A stretch of DNA of 64,000 bases from RGIG4576 sp964536025 (GTDB lineage Bacteria; Bacteroidota; Bacteroidia; Bacteroidales; Muribaculaceae), in the NCBI GenBank assembly GCA_964536025.1, contig CAZHXA010000006.1:1-64000 (forward strand), written 5' to 3'. The position numbers were made by a program, and so were the translations under genes. Of this stretch, positions 1-9,052 are shown in pieces. Numbering within the stretch: the stretch's first letter is position 1; every line of letters begins with the position of its first letter. The notes beneath the pieces are model-generated. The model did no database searches and was not told the DNA's origin. It was given only the letters and a program-made list of their open reading frames with translations.

Positions 1-321
1 TTTGTTTTTACTATTTTATTCAAACAATATGAGAAAATATATTTAAATCCCCAATACTTCGTAGACTAAATTAGCTACAAAAATAAAAATTATTAGAATA
101 ACTAACAATAAAATTCTATTTTTTTTCAAAAAAAATTAACAAAATATGAAACAAGAACTTAAATCATCTCAGTAAACATTTAGTGGTGATAGAATTTTCA
201 TATAAAAAAAAGAAATGCAAAGGCTTAAAAACAGCACAGTGAATAATTACCGGAGATTAAAACATTTTCGGCTTTCGGTTTATGCAGAAGGCATTACATA
301 TCAAGAGAAAAAAAACGGGCA
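1..321. other. AT-rich intergenic region without recognisable gene
   Basis: No open reading frame of convincing composition, no tRNA-like cloverleaf and no repeat was seen here. The stretch is rich in A and T runs. The only structured element is the hairpin at its right edge, listed separately as a terminator of the OmpA-like gene. The window edge cuts whatever lies to the left. Confidence 0.5.
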
Positions 322-360
322 TATAAAAAACAGGTGTACCGAATATCTCGATACACCTGT
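322..360 (-). terminator. Intrinsic terminator of the OmpA-like gene
   Basis: A 9-bp stem (330-338 paired with 352-360, ACAGGTGTA/TACACCTGT) has a short second stem CGA/TCG in its loop. On the minus strand it is followed by a T-rich run. It lies 27 nt after the stop codon of the OmpA-like gene, as expected for a rho-independent terminator. Confidence 0.8.
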
Positions 361-387
361 GTGAAATCACCTTATTAATAATTTATC

Positions 388-1575
388 TTATTCTGCAACA
401 GTGATAGTTACCGCACGGTCAAGAGAAGCACTCTTTTCTCCATATTCAGTCAAATTGTTATCATTGGTTGTAGTCTCAAGACGATCACCTTTCACTCCGT
501 TTCTAACAATCATTTTCTTTACATTAGCAGCACGGTTTTTACGAAGTTTCTTATTTACTGCAGCCGAGCCTGTATAATTATCAGCCCAACCGGTCAACAC
601 ATACTTCTCGTCGGTATTCTTCATTGCATTGGCAATTGCATTAACCACTTTTCTTTGAACATTGTTTACGCTTGCCGAACCTATAGGGAAATAGATTGTT
701 GCAAGAGGAGCAGTTTGAACTTCTTCAGCAGCAGTCATAGGCTTATTCAAGCAATCACGCAACTGTTGTTCAAGAGAAGCAATTTTTGCATCAGCTTGTT
801 GCAAACGTGCAACCAAAGCATCACCTTCAGCATCGGTATATTTGTATGTAGGACATACCGGCACGATTGGAGCATTCCAAGAAGATTTACCAAACTTATA
901 AGCAGCACCAATCAAAAGGTCGGTTTTACAAGTATATGATTTACCTTCCCAAGCTGTTTGGTTTACACCTAAACGCAAATCAACAAGCAAATCAACCTTC
1001 TTTGAAACTGCAAAAGAGTTCAAAAGACCCAATCTCACACCAAAATGATTGTATGCAGAGCCTTGGAAATCAAATTCAAACTTAGCATCCTTTGAAGCAA
1101 GCATATTAAATGTTGTTCCGGCATAAAGAGAAGCGTTATATAAACGATCAGCCTTATATCCACACCACCAATTAGTCAAGTTCAACATAACATCGGCTGA
1201 AAAGCCAAAATGGTAAGCCAATTGGTGCAAATATCCTTCATCTCCACAATATGCACCTAAGCCCAAACCTTCATCCAAAGTAGCACCCTTAGTACGAGCA
1301 CCAAATACACCTGCTCTTAACCCCAAAACAGGAGAAAACCATTTACCTACATGTATTTCTACTTGTGGTTGAATTCTCTTCATGAAATCTTCTTTGGTAT
1401 CATTTGGAGTAAGCAATAAGTTACCTCCGGCTTGAAGAGAAACAAACCAATTTGATTTAAAATCATTCAAAAGATAACCTTGACTTGGGTCTTCTTTGGT
1501 TGTAACTTCTTGAGCCTTTACAGAAGGAACCACAAATAATGCACATAAAAGTGCAAGAATTGTAATTTTTTTCAT
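388..1575 (-). CDS. OmpA-family outer membrane protein
   Basis: The 395-residue product starts with a signal peptide (MKKITILALLCALFVVPSVKA, cleavage near residue 21-22). A region of about 210 residues follows, rich in alternating aromatic and polar residues, as in an outer-membrane beta-barrel. Next come a short coiled-coil linker (LVARLQQADAKIASLEQQL, about 255-275) and a C-terminal OmpA/MotB peptidoglycan-binding domain (about 290-395). Within that domain GWADNYTG and NKKLRKNRAANV retain the Asp and Arg that contact diaminopimelate in this family. The protein probably anchors the outer membrane to the cell wall. The gene begins 42 bp after the transketolase stop, so it may be co-transcribed with it, but it ends in its own strong terminator. 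Exact barrel function is unknown. Confidence 0.85.
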   Translation of the reverse strand: MKKITILALLCALFVVPSVKAQEVTTKEDPSQGYLLNDFKSNWFVSLQAGGNLLLTPNDTKEDFMKRIQPQVEIHVGKWFSPVLGLRAGVFGARTKGATLDEGLGLGAYCGDEGYLHQLAYHFGFSADVMLNLTNWWCGYKADRLYNASLYAGTTFNMLASKDAKFEFDFQGSAYNHFGVRLGLLNSFAVSKKVDLLVDLRLGVNQTAWEGKSYTCKTDLLIGAAYKFGKSSWNAPIVPVCPTYKYTDAEGDALVARLQQADAKIASLEQQLRDCLNKPMTAAEEVQTAPLATIYFPIGSASVNNVQRKVVNAIANAMKNTDEKYVLTGWADNYTGSAAVNKKLRKNRAANVKKMIVRNGVKGDRLETTTNDNNLTEYGEKSASLDRAVTITVAE

Positions 1576-1617
1576 AGACTTTTGTTTTATTTTTAAAAAA
1601 TTAGACTAAAATATCTC

Positions 1618-3645
1618 TCATCCTATATATGCCTTTATATCATCGGCTATTTGAGCCGGAGTAAAGCCGAATTTTTCATCCAAAACCTTATAAGGTGCTG
1701 AAGCACCAAAGCGTTCAAGACCTTTCACATATCCGTTACATCCCACAACTCTATATAAAGTACATGGCAAGCCGGCAGTCAAACCAAACACCGGAACATC
1801 AGGCAAAATTACTTCTTGACGATATTCAATCGGTTGATTCATGAACAAACCTACAGAAGGAACCGAAACAACGTTACATTCTATACCTTGTTCTTTCAAC
1901 ATCAATGCTGCATCGGTCAACGCTGATACTTCGGAACCATTACCCACTAAAGTAACGGCAGGATTTTCGGACTTCATTACCAAATATCCACCTTTTTCCA
2001 TTGCCAAAGCATCTTTATAACGATTTCCACTGACGCTTGGCAAATCCTTAACGTCTTGACGGGTAAGGATAAGAGCTGTAGGAGATAATTTGTTTTCCAT
2101 AGCCATTTTCCATGCCACAACAGTTTCGGCACTATCGGCAGGTCTAAGCACAAGAATACTGTTTACTCCCTTAGAGTTTTTAATGTCTTCCAACAAGCGA
2201 ATTTGTGCTTCTTGCTCAATTGGCTCATGAGTAGGACCATCTTCGCCTACTCTGAAAGCATCGTGTGTCCATATATATTTTACAGGAAGTTCTTGTAAAG
2301 CCGCCATTCTGATAGCAGGTTTCATGTAATCAGAGAATACAAAGAATGTTGCACACGCAGCCCACATTCCACCATGCAAAGCAATACCATTCATTATTGC
2401 AGTCATGGTTAATTCGGCTACACCTGCATGCAAGAAACCTCCACTGAAATCGTGATGTTTCAATGCTCCTACTTTCTTCAAGAAAGCCTCCGATTTATCA
2501 CTATTTGCAAGATCGGCTGACGAAACAATCATATTTTTCACTTTTTCGCCAAGAACCGACAACACAGCAGCCGATGCTGTGCGAGTAGCAACATTAGGCT
2601 TATAAGCGATAGATTCATAGTCGATTTCTGGCAATTTTCCTGCAATAAAATCTTCAAGATGTTGTGCAGCTTCAGGATTAGCTTCTGCCCATGCTTTTTC
2701 AGCGGCATGACGAGCTGCAACAATTGTTTCAAGTTCGGATTTTCTTGCGTTATATAATTCGACAACATCTTCGGCAACAGCCCATGGATTCTCCATGCTT
2801 CCACCAAGGTTTTCAACAGTTTTCTCATAAGATGCACCCGACTTACTCAACGGCTGTCCGTGAGTACTGCATTGACCTTCAAAATTGGCATTTTCAGGAG
2901 TTACACATCCAAGTCCCATTATAGTATTACCAATAATCAATGTAGGACGTTCTTTTTCTTCGATAGCGACATCGAGAGCATTAGCAATAGCCAAAGCGTC
3001 GTTACCGTCAATTTCAATAACGTTCCAATTCCACGCACGGTATTTTGCCGCAACATCTTCGTCGGTAACCTCATTTACATCGGTTGACAACTGTACACGA
3101 TTACTATCATAGAACATTATCAAGTTGCTCAAGCCCAAATAACCGGCAACACGCCCGGCTCCGGCAGAGATTTCTTCTTGAACGCCACCATCAGAGATAA
3201 AAGCGTATATTTTATGAGCAAAAGTTTCTCCGAAACGAGCAACCATAAAGCGTTCTGCTATTGCTGCACCCACAGCCATAACATGACCTTGCCCCAACGG
3301 TCCGGAAGTATTTTCCACACCTCTTTCAGGACACACTTCAGGGTGACCCGGTGTAACACTGCCCCACTGACGGAATTGTTGAAGTTCTTCAATGGTATAT
3401 TTACCGGTTAATGCCAACACGCTATAAAGCATTGGTGACATGTGTCCGGGATCCAAAAAGAAACGGTCTCTCGCAATCCATAACGGATTTTCAGGATCAT
3501 AGACCATATATTTTGAATATAACACATTAACAAAATCGGCTCCTCCCATTGCACCTCCAGGGTGTCCTGATTTTGCTTTTTCTACCATGGTAGCAGCCAA
3601 AACACGTATGTTATCAGCCGCTTTTTTCATCAATTTTACGTCCAT
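1618..3645 (-). CDS. tkt: Transketolase
   Basis: The product is a full-length, 675-residue thiamine-diphosphate enzyme of the non-oxidative pentose phosphate pathway. It moves two-carbon ketol units between sugar phosphates. Recognisable motifs are AKSGHPGGAMGGAD near the N-terminus, GPLGQGHVMAVGAAIAERF, and the ThDP/metal motif ISDGGVQEEIS...FYDSNRVQLS (about 150-195). Here the usual GDG reads SDG, but the Asp and Asn metal ligands remain. The pyrimidine and C-terminal domains follow (GEDGPTHEPIEQ, about 465). The ATG at 3645 gives the expected N-terminus. A -33/-7 promoter lies directly upstream. The next gene upstream is a sugar permease separated by a terminator, so the pairing is metabolic neighbourhood rather than one operon. 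Confidence 0.96.
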   Translation of the reverse strand: MDVKLMKKAADNIRVLAATMVEKAKSGHPGGAMGGADFVNVLYSKYMVYDPENPLWIARDRFFLDPGHMSPMLYSVLALTGKYTIEELQQFRQWGSVTPGHPEVCPERGVENTSGPLGQGHVMAVGAAIAERFMVARFGETFAHKIYAFISDGGVQEEISAGAGRVAGYLGLSNLIMFYDSNRVQLSTDVNEVTDEDVAAKYRAWNWNVIEIDGNDALAIANALDVAIEEKERPTLIIGNTIMGLGCVTPENANFEGQCSTHGQPLSKSGASYEKTVENLGGSMENPWAVAEDVVELYNARKSELETIVAARHAAEKAWAEANPEAAQHLEDFIAGKLPEIDYESIAYKPNVATRTASAAVLSVLGEKVKNMIVSSADLANSDKSEAFLKKVGALKHHDFSGGFLHAGVAELTMTAIMNGIALHGGMWAACATFFVFSDYMKPAIRMAALQELPVKYIWTHDAFRVGEDGPTHEPIEQEAQIRLLEDIKNSKGVNSILVLRPADSAETVVAWKMAMENKLSPTALILTRQDVKDLPSVSGNRYKDALAMEKGGYLVMKSENPAVTLVGNGSEVSALTDAALMLKEQGIECNVVSVPSVGLFMNQPIEYRQEVILPDVPVFGLTAGLPCTLYRVVGCNGYVKGLERFGASAPYKVLDEKFGFTPAQIADDIKAYIG

Positions 3646-3683
3646 AATATATATTAAAATATACGTTTTTTACTTTTATTCAG

Positions 3684-3714
3684 CGAAGATACAAAAAATG
3701 TTTCTTATTATCAA
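3684..3714 (-). promoter_or_regulatory. Bacteroidales-type promoter of tkt
   Basis: On the minus strand TTG (3712-3714) is followed after 20 nt by TATCTTCG (3684-3691), one base away from the -7 consensus TAnnTTTG. It is about 39 nt upstream of the tkt start. Inferred from motif and spacing only. Confidence 0.6.
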
Positions 3715-3720
3715 TATTTC

Positions 3721-3772
3721 TATAAAAACACCTGCCATAAATCTTTGATTTAATCAAAAATTCACGGCAGGT
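3721..3772 (-). terminator. Terminator of the sugar permease gene
   Basis: A 7-bp stem ACCTGCC/GGCAGGT (3730-3736 with 3766-3772) encloses a second inverted repeat TTTGATT-t-AATCAAA. On the minus strand the stem is followed by a T-rich run. It lies between the permease stop codon and the tkt promoter. Confidence 0.7.
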
Positions 3773-3798
3773 TATGCTGTTTTTATTATTTTCAATAT

Positions 3799-5115
3799 TT
3801 AATCGACAGGTATATTCTTGTTTACATTCTTACTTCCTATCAATGCATAGAATACAAGATAAACTGCACATACAACAACCACCCAATAACTCATATTAAA
3901 TGAATGAGTAAAATCGGCAACCCAACCTTGGAACGGAATCAAGATTCCGCCTCCGCACACCATTGTCATGAATGCACCGGATGCTATAGATGTGTATTTT
4001 CCCAAGCCTTCAACAGCCATATTGAAGATTCCTCCCCACATTACCGAGGTGCACAAACCTACAAGTATTAAAGCAAACACACCAACAGGAACTTCGGCTG
4101 CTACAAAACTACCTTCGGCTCCATTAAACCCATAAGCTGTCATTGTTGTATTTACCGGAGCAAACATACCTACTAACACAAGTAAAATAGATACTGTAGC
4201 AACAATGGTTACCAAAACTCGACTTGAAACTTTTCCTGCAACGATTCCACCCAAGAAACGTCCCACCATCATAAGCAACCAATACATTGCAGCCATAGTA
4301 GCAGCAATACCGGCATCCATTCCTACACCCGGAGTGGCAGCATCGGGGGATGAAGTCAAATATTGCAACATATAAGTAGGCGTTCCTACTTCAATTCCAA
4401 GATATAAGAATATTGCCAACATTCCCAATTTAAAGTGACGGAACGAAAATGCACTATACTTATCATTTCCATTTTTCTTTGCATTTTCTTTATTGCTTGC
4501 CGATTCTGGCTCAGGTATATTGGAGAAAATAAGTACAATAAAAGCAAATGCAAAAATGCCTAATGCGATAAACAAAGCAGGAGTTGCTTGTGATATTTGA
4601 GCTTTGGCAGCATCACCTATCAAAGAACCCATCAAGATAGTAACAAATACAGCCGACATTGAATTGAGCACACCACCGAATTGTATCAACTGATTACCTT
4701 TGTTACCTCCGCCACCAAGGATATTAAGCATAGGATTAACAACGGTATTAAGCATACACATACAAAAACCTGCAATAAATGCACCTATAAGATATACCCA
4801 GAAACTTTGTACTGTTTCCCATCCGCTCATATATTGAACAAATACACCTACAAAGCCTATAAAGATAGCAAGCAATGCTGTTTTTTTATAACCTATTTTC
4901 TTTAACAATAGTCCGGAAGGGATACCCATTACCGCATAAGCAATAAAATTGGCAGCATTACCAAGTTGTGATGCAAAATTGGATGCACCGAATTGAGTTT
5001 TTACTATAACTGCCATAGGTGAACATAAATTGGTTACAAAGGCAATCATTGCAAACAAGAAGAACATCGCCACAATAGCAACGACATTTCCATTTGAATT
5101 AGTTTTAGTTTTCAT
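3799..5115 (-). CDS. Sugar:H+ symporter of the FucP/GlcP (FHS) branch of the major facilitator superfamily
   Basis: The 438-residue polytopic membrane protein has about 12 hydrophobic segments. The N-terminus (AMIAFVTNLCSPMAVIVK) and the loop LLKKIGYKKTAL after TM2 match the L-fucose / glucose-galactose permease family. A hydrophilic Lys/Asn-rich central loop (about residues 205-220) splits the two six-helix halves. It should import a monosaccharide across the inner membrane with protons. The exact sugar (glucose, galactose or fucose) cannot be told from sequence. No sugar kinase, isomerase or regulator adjoins it. It is transcribed alone and ended by the hairpin near 3750. Confidence 0.85.
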   Translation of the reverse strand: MKTKTNSNGNVVAIVAMFFLFAMIAFVTNLCSPMAVIVKTQFGASNFASQLGNAANFIAYAVMGIPSGLLLKKIGYKKTALLAIFIGFVGVFVQYMSGWETVQSFWVYLIGAFIAGFCMCMLNTVVNPMLNILGGGGNKGNQLIQFGGVLNSMSAVFVTILMGSLIGDAAKAQISQATPALFIALGIFAFAFIVLIFSNIPEPESASNKENAKKNGNDKYSAFSFRHFKLGMLAIFLYLGIEVGTPTYMLQYLTSSPDAATPGVGMDAGIAATMAAMYWLLMMVGRFLGGIVAGKVSSRVLVTIVATVSILLVLVGMFAPVNTTMTAYGFNGAEGSFVAAEVPVGVFALILVGLCTSVMWGGIFNMAVEGLGKYTSIASGAFMTMVCGGGILIPFQGWVADFTHSFNMSYWVVVVCAVYLVFYALIGSKNVNKNIPVD

Positions 5116-5194
5116 TTTTAGTTATTTTATAGTTTTATGTATATTCTTATAACACGCAAGAAACAATTTTGTCAATAGGCAAATACTACCAATG

Positions 5195-5866
5195 TCAATA
5201 TTGTCTTGCTCCAAAAATTGCCGTGCCGATTCTTACAAGAGTGCTACCCTCTTCTATTGCGACACGATAATCTTCACTCATTCCCATACTTATTTCTTTA
5301 AAGTAAGGTTTATCGGCAAAATATCCATCGTGCAGTGTTTCAAAAACCGTTTTTATAGCTTTAAATTCATTTTGCACTTCAGTCATATCATCGGTATTGG
5401 TAGCCATCCCCATGACACCGCACACGCGTACATTATTCATATTGTCAAGCACTCCGTCTTCTATCAAATGCAAACAGTCATCAATAGAAAAGCCGAATTT
5501 ATGTTCTTCTTTAGCCACATGCAATTGTAGCAACACATTTATGACACGGTCAATGCGTTTTGCTTCGGAATTGATACATTCAAGCAAACGTAACGAATCA
5601 ACACTATGTACTAATGAAACATAAGGGACAAGTTGTCTCACCTTATTAGTCTGCAAATGGCCTATAAAATGCCATTGTACATCATCAGGCATAAATTTAT
5701 GCTTTTCGGCAATTTCCTGAACCCGACTTTCGCCAAAAATACGTTGCCCTACATCGTAAGCCTCCTGCAAAGATTCAATCGGGTGAAACTTTGACACAGC
5801 AACAAGTTTCACCCCTTGAGGTAATTCATCATTGAACCTTTTTATCTGTTGGGCTATATTGGACAT
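5195..5866 (-). CDS. yggS: PLP homeostasis protein, YggS/PROSC family
   Basis: The 223-residue, single-domain, fold-type III PLP-binding protein belongs to the group that buffers free pyridoxal phosphate and has no known catalytic turnover. Family hallmarks are all visible: VKLVAVSKFHPIE (the PLP-linking Lys, about 26), FGESRVQE, WHFIGHLQTNKVR, VCGVMGMATN, and the C-terminal ISMGMSEDYRVAIEEGST...RIGTAIFG. The start ATG at 5866 lies two bases after the stop of the DUF4494 gene, so the two are almost certainly translated from one mRNA. Length is normal for the family. Confidence 0.95.
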   Translation of the reverse strand: MSNIAQQIKRFNDELPQGVKLVAVSKFHPIESLQEAYDVGQRIFGESRVQEIAEKHKFMPDDVQWHFIGHLQTNKVRQLVPYVSLVHSVDSLRLLECINSEAKRIDRVINVLLQLHVAKEEHKFGFSIDDCLHLIEDGVLDNMNNVRVCGVMGMATNTDDMTEVQNEFKAIKTVFETLHDGYFADKPYFKEISMGMSEDYRVAIEEGSTLVRIGTAIFGARQY

Positions 5867-5868
5867 AT

Positions 5869-6333
5869 TTAACCTACTTGAGTAGCGGGATTTGTGCTAT
5901 TCTCACCTAATTTAACGGGATAAACATCCATGATAGGAGTTTCAACAACCGATGCTATTTCAAAATCGGCCATAGTACCTTTCATATTTTCCATGAAAGT
6001 ATCAATTGCTTTTTGAAATTCAGAAGCTTGTACCAAAGTGAGAACCGAAGTTTTCTTTTCAACTGCAGTCTTTTCGTCAATAGTAATAATGTTGTATTTT
6101 ACATTATACCAGCGATCTCCAGTTTCGTCAAAAAATATTTCTGCTATTTTTGTTCTTTTTACGGCAGAAACAGAAAATTCTCCCGATATAAATGGTTTAA
6201 TTTCTTCTATTATACGAGCTTCGGCTTCAGTGAAAGATAATGCATCGACCAAATAAGGTTCGTTCACCTTTTTTTGTTGTCCTGTTTCAAGCATTTTATC
6301 ATATCTCACTTTACATTCAAACCAATTTGCCAT
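5869..6333 (-). CDS. DUF4494 domain protein of unknown function
   Basis: The 154-residue soluble protein has no signal peptide or membrane segment. The opening NWFECKVRYDKMLETGQQKKVNEPYLVDALSFTEAEARI and the alternating beta/alpha pattern afterwards match the small DUF4494 family as I recall it from Bacteroidales. No function is known for the family. The gene ends two bases before yggS, which suggests a shared transcript and perhaps a link to PLP or amino-acid metabolism, but that is inference only. Confidence 0.8.
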   Translation of the reverse strand: MANWFECKVRYDKMLETGQQKKVNEPYLVDALSFTEAEARIIEEIKPFISGEFSVSAVKRTKIAEIFFDETGDRWYNVKYNIITIDEKTAVEKKTSVLTLVQASEFQKAIDTFMENMKGTMADFEIASVVETPIMDVYPVKLGENSTNPATQVG

Positions 6334-6368
6334 AGTCTTTATTCTTTTTTTTAACTTTATTCTTTTTA

Positions 6369-6376
6369 CAAAATTA
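6369..6376 (-). promoter_or_regulatory. Possible -7 element for DUF4494-yggS
   Basis: The minus strand carries TAATTTTG, a perfect match to TAnnTTTG, 36 nt upstream of the DUF4494 start. No TTG occurs at the right spacing, so only half of the promoter motif is supported. Confidence 0.35.
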
Positions 6377-6512
6377 CACTTTTTTTACAATCCGACACAC
6401 TCCTCAATTAAATTTCACAGTGAAATATTGTTATATCACTATAAAATACCTTGCTTTTCCTGAAATAAAGATAGCAAAAGCTATAAAAAACGTATTAATC
6501 GGATTAAATAAG

Positions 6513-6520
6513 TATCTTTG
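6513..6520 (+). promoter_or_regulatory. -7 element for yigZ
   Basis: TATCTTTG, a very common Bacteroidales -7 sequence, lies about 60 nt before the yigZ start. The -33 position holds no clear TTTG. The 247-bp region between the divergent DUF4494 and yigZ genes shows nothing else structured. Confidence 0.45.
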
Positions 6521-6580
6521 CAATGTGTTTCAATAAATACATTCTAAATCCAACATCCAAACAATCTCATTTATTTAAAT

Positions 6581-7180
6581 ATGGCTGATTTCTTTAGAAC
6601 AATAAAAGACACTTCGGAAGGTTTATATAAAGAAAAAATGAGTAAATTCATCTCATTTGCAATTCCCGTTTCAAGTGCAGAAGAAGCTAAAGAAACTGTA
6701 AAATCATACCAAAAAAAATATTATGATGCACGACACGTGTGCTGGGCTTATATGATAGGAACCGAACGCAACGAATTTTACAGTAACGACAACGGCGAGC
6801 CATCGGGAACGGCAGGCAAACCCATATTAGGACAAATAAATTCCTATAATCTCACAAATATCTTAATAGTGGTAATTCGCTATTTCGGAGGCATAAAATT
6901 AGGAACATCAGGGCTTATTGTCGCATATAAAGCAGCCGCAGCCGATGCTATAGAAAATGGAGAAATCATTGAATGTCACGAGCAAGCACAATTATCTTTT
7001 ACGTTCCCGTATCTATCGATGAATGGTGTAATGAAGCTCGTTAAAGATACCGGAGTAAACATCACAAGCCAGATTTTTGACAATGATTGCTACATGACAA
7101 TCGAAACAAATGCCGATGATATTGCTCCTTTCAGAAACAAACTGGTTGACATAAATGGCGTAAAAATCGATGAACAATAA
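6581..7180 (+). CDS. yigZ: YigZ/IMPACT family protein (UPF0029)
   Basis: The 199-residue cytosolic protein has two domains. Residues about 15-125 are the UPF0029 N-terminal domain with the signatures HVCWAYMIG, NGEPSGTAGKPIL and VIRYFGGIKLGTSGLIVAY. A ferredoxin-like C-terminal domain follows (about 130-199). The eukaryotic relative IMPACT binds GCN1 and ribosomes. The bacterial role is unsettled, and nucleic-acid or ribosome association is the usual guess. The ATG at 6581 fits the family start, and length is normal. It is the first gene of a plus-strand cluster, but the following gene has its own promoter. Confidence 0.92.
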   Translation: MADFFRTIKDTSEGLYKEKMSKFISFAIPVSSAEEAKETVKSYQKKYYDARHVCWAYMIGTERNEFYSNDNGEPSGTAGKPILGQINSYNLTNILIVVIRYFGGIKLGTSGLIVAYKAAAADAIENGEIIECHEQAQLSFTFPYLSMNGVMKLVKDTGVNITSQIFDNDCYMTIETNADDIAPFRNKLVDINGVKIDEQ

Positions 7181-7216
7181 AAACGCCTATAGAATAATCA
7201 CATATTACTTTTATTC

Positions 7217-7246
7217 TTGATTATTCAAATGTTTTTTGTAACTTAG
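7217..7246 (+). promoter_or_regulatory. Promoter of the 7275 gene
   Basis: TTG (7217-7219), then 19 nt, then TAACTTAG (7239-7246), which matches TAnnTTTG at five of six defined positions. The start codon of the next gene is 29 nt downstream. Confidence 0.5.
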
Positions 7247-7274
7247 CAACATAAACATATAAACAATATTTATT

Positions 7275-7640
7275 ATGGCTAATAAAAGAGATTTAAAGAA
7301 GTATATTAAATATACTTGTGGCGACATCGCCGGTGAATGTTTGTTTGGTATTGATTTTTTTGAAAATGCTGATGCTGAAAAGTTGGAAAACGTTATTGTT
7401 AAAGCAGCTTGCCTACAAACAGAAACAATTGATAAAGTAAGCGTTTCTTTTGATAAGACATTAAAATCATTCAATGGGAATGCAAAAGAATACAAAAAAG
7501 CACGCAGAGCATATTACAAAGAATGCTATAAAGCATTACTCCAAGAATTATCTGATTCAGTAAACGCTCTTGTAGCAGAAATGAATTCCACTCTATCACA
7601 AGAGCAAAAAGATGCAAATAAAGCCGCTCTTTCAAAATAA
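7275..7640 (+). CDS. Small uncharacterised helical protein
   Basis: The product is 121 residues, strongly charged, Lys-rich and predicted mostly helical, with no signal peptide and no membrane segment. I recognise no domain with a known function. The opening MANKRDLKKYIKYTCGDIAGECL resembles small conserved Bacteroidales proteins I have seen, but I cannot attach a family name. It has its own promoter. It precedes, by 22 bp, an acyltransferase and a nitrilase-family enzyme on the same strand, so these three probably form one transcript. Codon use and base composition match the neighbours. Confidence 0.75.
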   Translation: MANKRDLKKYIKYTCGDIAGECLFGIDFFENADAEKLENVIVKAACLQTETIDKVSVSFDKTLKSFNGNAKEYKKARRAYYKECYKALLQELSDSVNALVAEMNSTLSQEQKDANKAALSK

Positions 7641-7662
7641 GACTATCTAAATAAAACATATT

Positions 7663-8202
7663 TTGAATTTAGCGGAATTTATATTTAAAAAATTAGGATG
7701 GTCGATGGAAGTAACAATTCCCGACTATCCTAAGTGTGTTATATGCGTTGCCCCACACACAAGCAATTGGGATTTCTTTTATGCACAATTGGTATGCAAA
7801 GCTCTAAAATGGAAAGCAAGTTTTCTAATGAAAAAAAGTTGGTTCTTCTTTCCATTAAATTACATTTTTAAAGCAATGGGCGGAATTCCTGTGTCACGCA
7901 AAAAAAGTACCGACTTAACCGAAACTATTATCAATTTATATAACAATTCAGAAAAATTGATTTTAGCAATCACTCCCGAAGGTACCCGAAAACGCGTAAG
8001 CAAATGGAGAAGTGGCATTATCTACATTGCAAAAGGTGCCAATATTCCTATTGCTTTGGCTGTTATTGATTATAAAAACAAGCACATTAAGTTGACTGAC
8101 ACATATACTCCGACTGGTGATGCTGAAAAAGATATGCAATTCATCAAGCAATATTATAAAGGAGCTAACGCAAAATATCCCGAAAACTTTTGTACCGATT
8201 GA
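7663..8202 (+). CDS. PlsC-like acyltransferase (LPLAT family)
   Basis: The 179-residue protein resembles 1-acylglycerol-3-phosphate acyltransferases, which move an acyl chain onto a lysophospholipid or related acceptor at the inner membrane. The catalytic block HTSNWD (HX4D, about residue 31) and the acceptor-binding ITPEGTRKR are both present. It is shorter than housekeeping PlsC (about 240 residues) and lacks an N-terminal membrane helix, as in a small cytosolic-face subfamily common in Bacteroidota. The start is taken as TTG at 7663, because the first in-frame ATG (residue 15) would remove the conserved LGW segment. Substrate is unknown. Confidence 0.85.
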   Translation: MNLAEFIFKKLGWSMEVTIPDYPKCVICVAPHTSNWDFFYAQLVCKALKWKASFLMKKSWFFFPLNYIFKAMGGIPVSRKKSTDLTETIINLYNNSEKLILAITPEGTRKRVSKWRSGIIYIAKGANIPIALAVIDYKNKHIKLTDTYTPTGDAEKDMQFIKQYYKGANAKYPENFCTD

Positions 8203-8211
8203 TTTTTCTCT

Positions 8212-9009
8212 ATGCTTAATAAAGATTTAAATATCACTGCCATCGAAGACGATATAATTTGGGCAGACAAATCGGCAAATCTTTCTAAACTTTCACAAAG
8301 ATTGCAAGAAATTCCCCAAAATACCGATTTAGTCATATTACCTGAATTATTTTCAACAGGTTTTCTTGTTGACGATGCAAAGCAAATGAAAAGTTTATCG
8401 GAAAAAAACACCGAAAATACAATCACTACATTAAAACAATTGGCTAAACAGCATAATATCGCAATAGCCGGCAGTTTTATGGCTCGCACAGCCGATAAAA
8501 TATACAATCGTGCCTTTTTTATAGAGAATTCGGGAGAAGAAACTTATTACGACAAGCGTCATATATTCAGTATCGGAGGGGAACAAACTGTATTTTCAGC
8601 AGGTACTACCATGCCAAAAGTTATACGCTACCGAGGATGGAATATTTTGCTTGTTGTTTGCTATGATTTAAGGTTTCCGGCATGGTTGAGAAATGTCAAT
8701 AACAAATATGACCTTTTGCTTGTCGTTGCCAATTGGCCTAAAGCAAGAGCTTACGCATGGAAACATCTGTTGATTGCCAGAGCTATCGAAAATGAATGTT
8801 ATGTGTGTGGCGTAAATCGCACGGGAGAAAGTCCGTCAGGAATAATCTATTCAGGAGATTCAATGATTATAGACATGAAAGGACACGTAATTGCAGAAAA
8901 GATTCAAGATTCACCTATTATATCGGCTAAGTTAAATGCAGAGAAATTATCCTCTTTTAGAGAAAAATTCCCTACATGGAAAGATATTGATAATTTTGAA
9001 TTGAAATAA
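8212..9009 (+). CDS. Nitrilase-superfamily amidohydrolase, omega-amidase (Nit2-like)
   Basis: The 265-residue enzyme carries the Glu-Lys-Cys triad of the superfamily: VILPELFSTGF (Glu, about 43), YYDKRHIFSIGGE (Lys, about 118) and VCYDLRFPAW (Cys, about 151). The sequence around these blocks resembles omega-amidases, which hydrolyse alpha-ketoglutaramate or alpha-ketosuccinamate to the keto acid and ammonia. That activity would repair products of glutamine or methionine-salvage transamination. The gene begins only 9 bp after the acyltransferase stop. It converges on the U32 gene, with 43 bp between stops and no obvious hairpin. Confidence 0.9.
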   Translation: MLNKDLNITAIEDDIIWADKSANLSKLSQRLQEIPQNTDLVILPELFSTGFLVDDAKQMKSLSEKNTENTITTLKQLAKQHNIAIAGSFMARTADKIYNRAFFIENSGEETYYDKRHIFSIGGEQTVFSAGTTMPKVIRYRGWNILLVVCYDLRFPAWLRNVNNKYDLLLVVANWPKARAYAWKHLLIARAIENECYVCGVNRTGESPSGIIYSGDSMIIDMKGHVIAEKIQDSPIISAKLNAEKLSSFREKFPTWKDIDNFELK

Positions 9010-9052
9010 AAGATGTTTTTTTAAATCACATCACAAAACTAAAAAGCAATCG

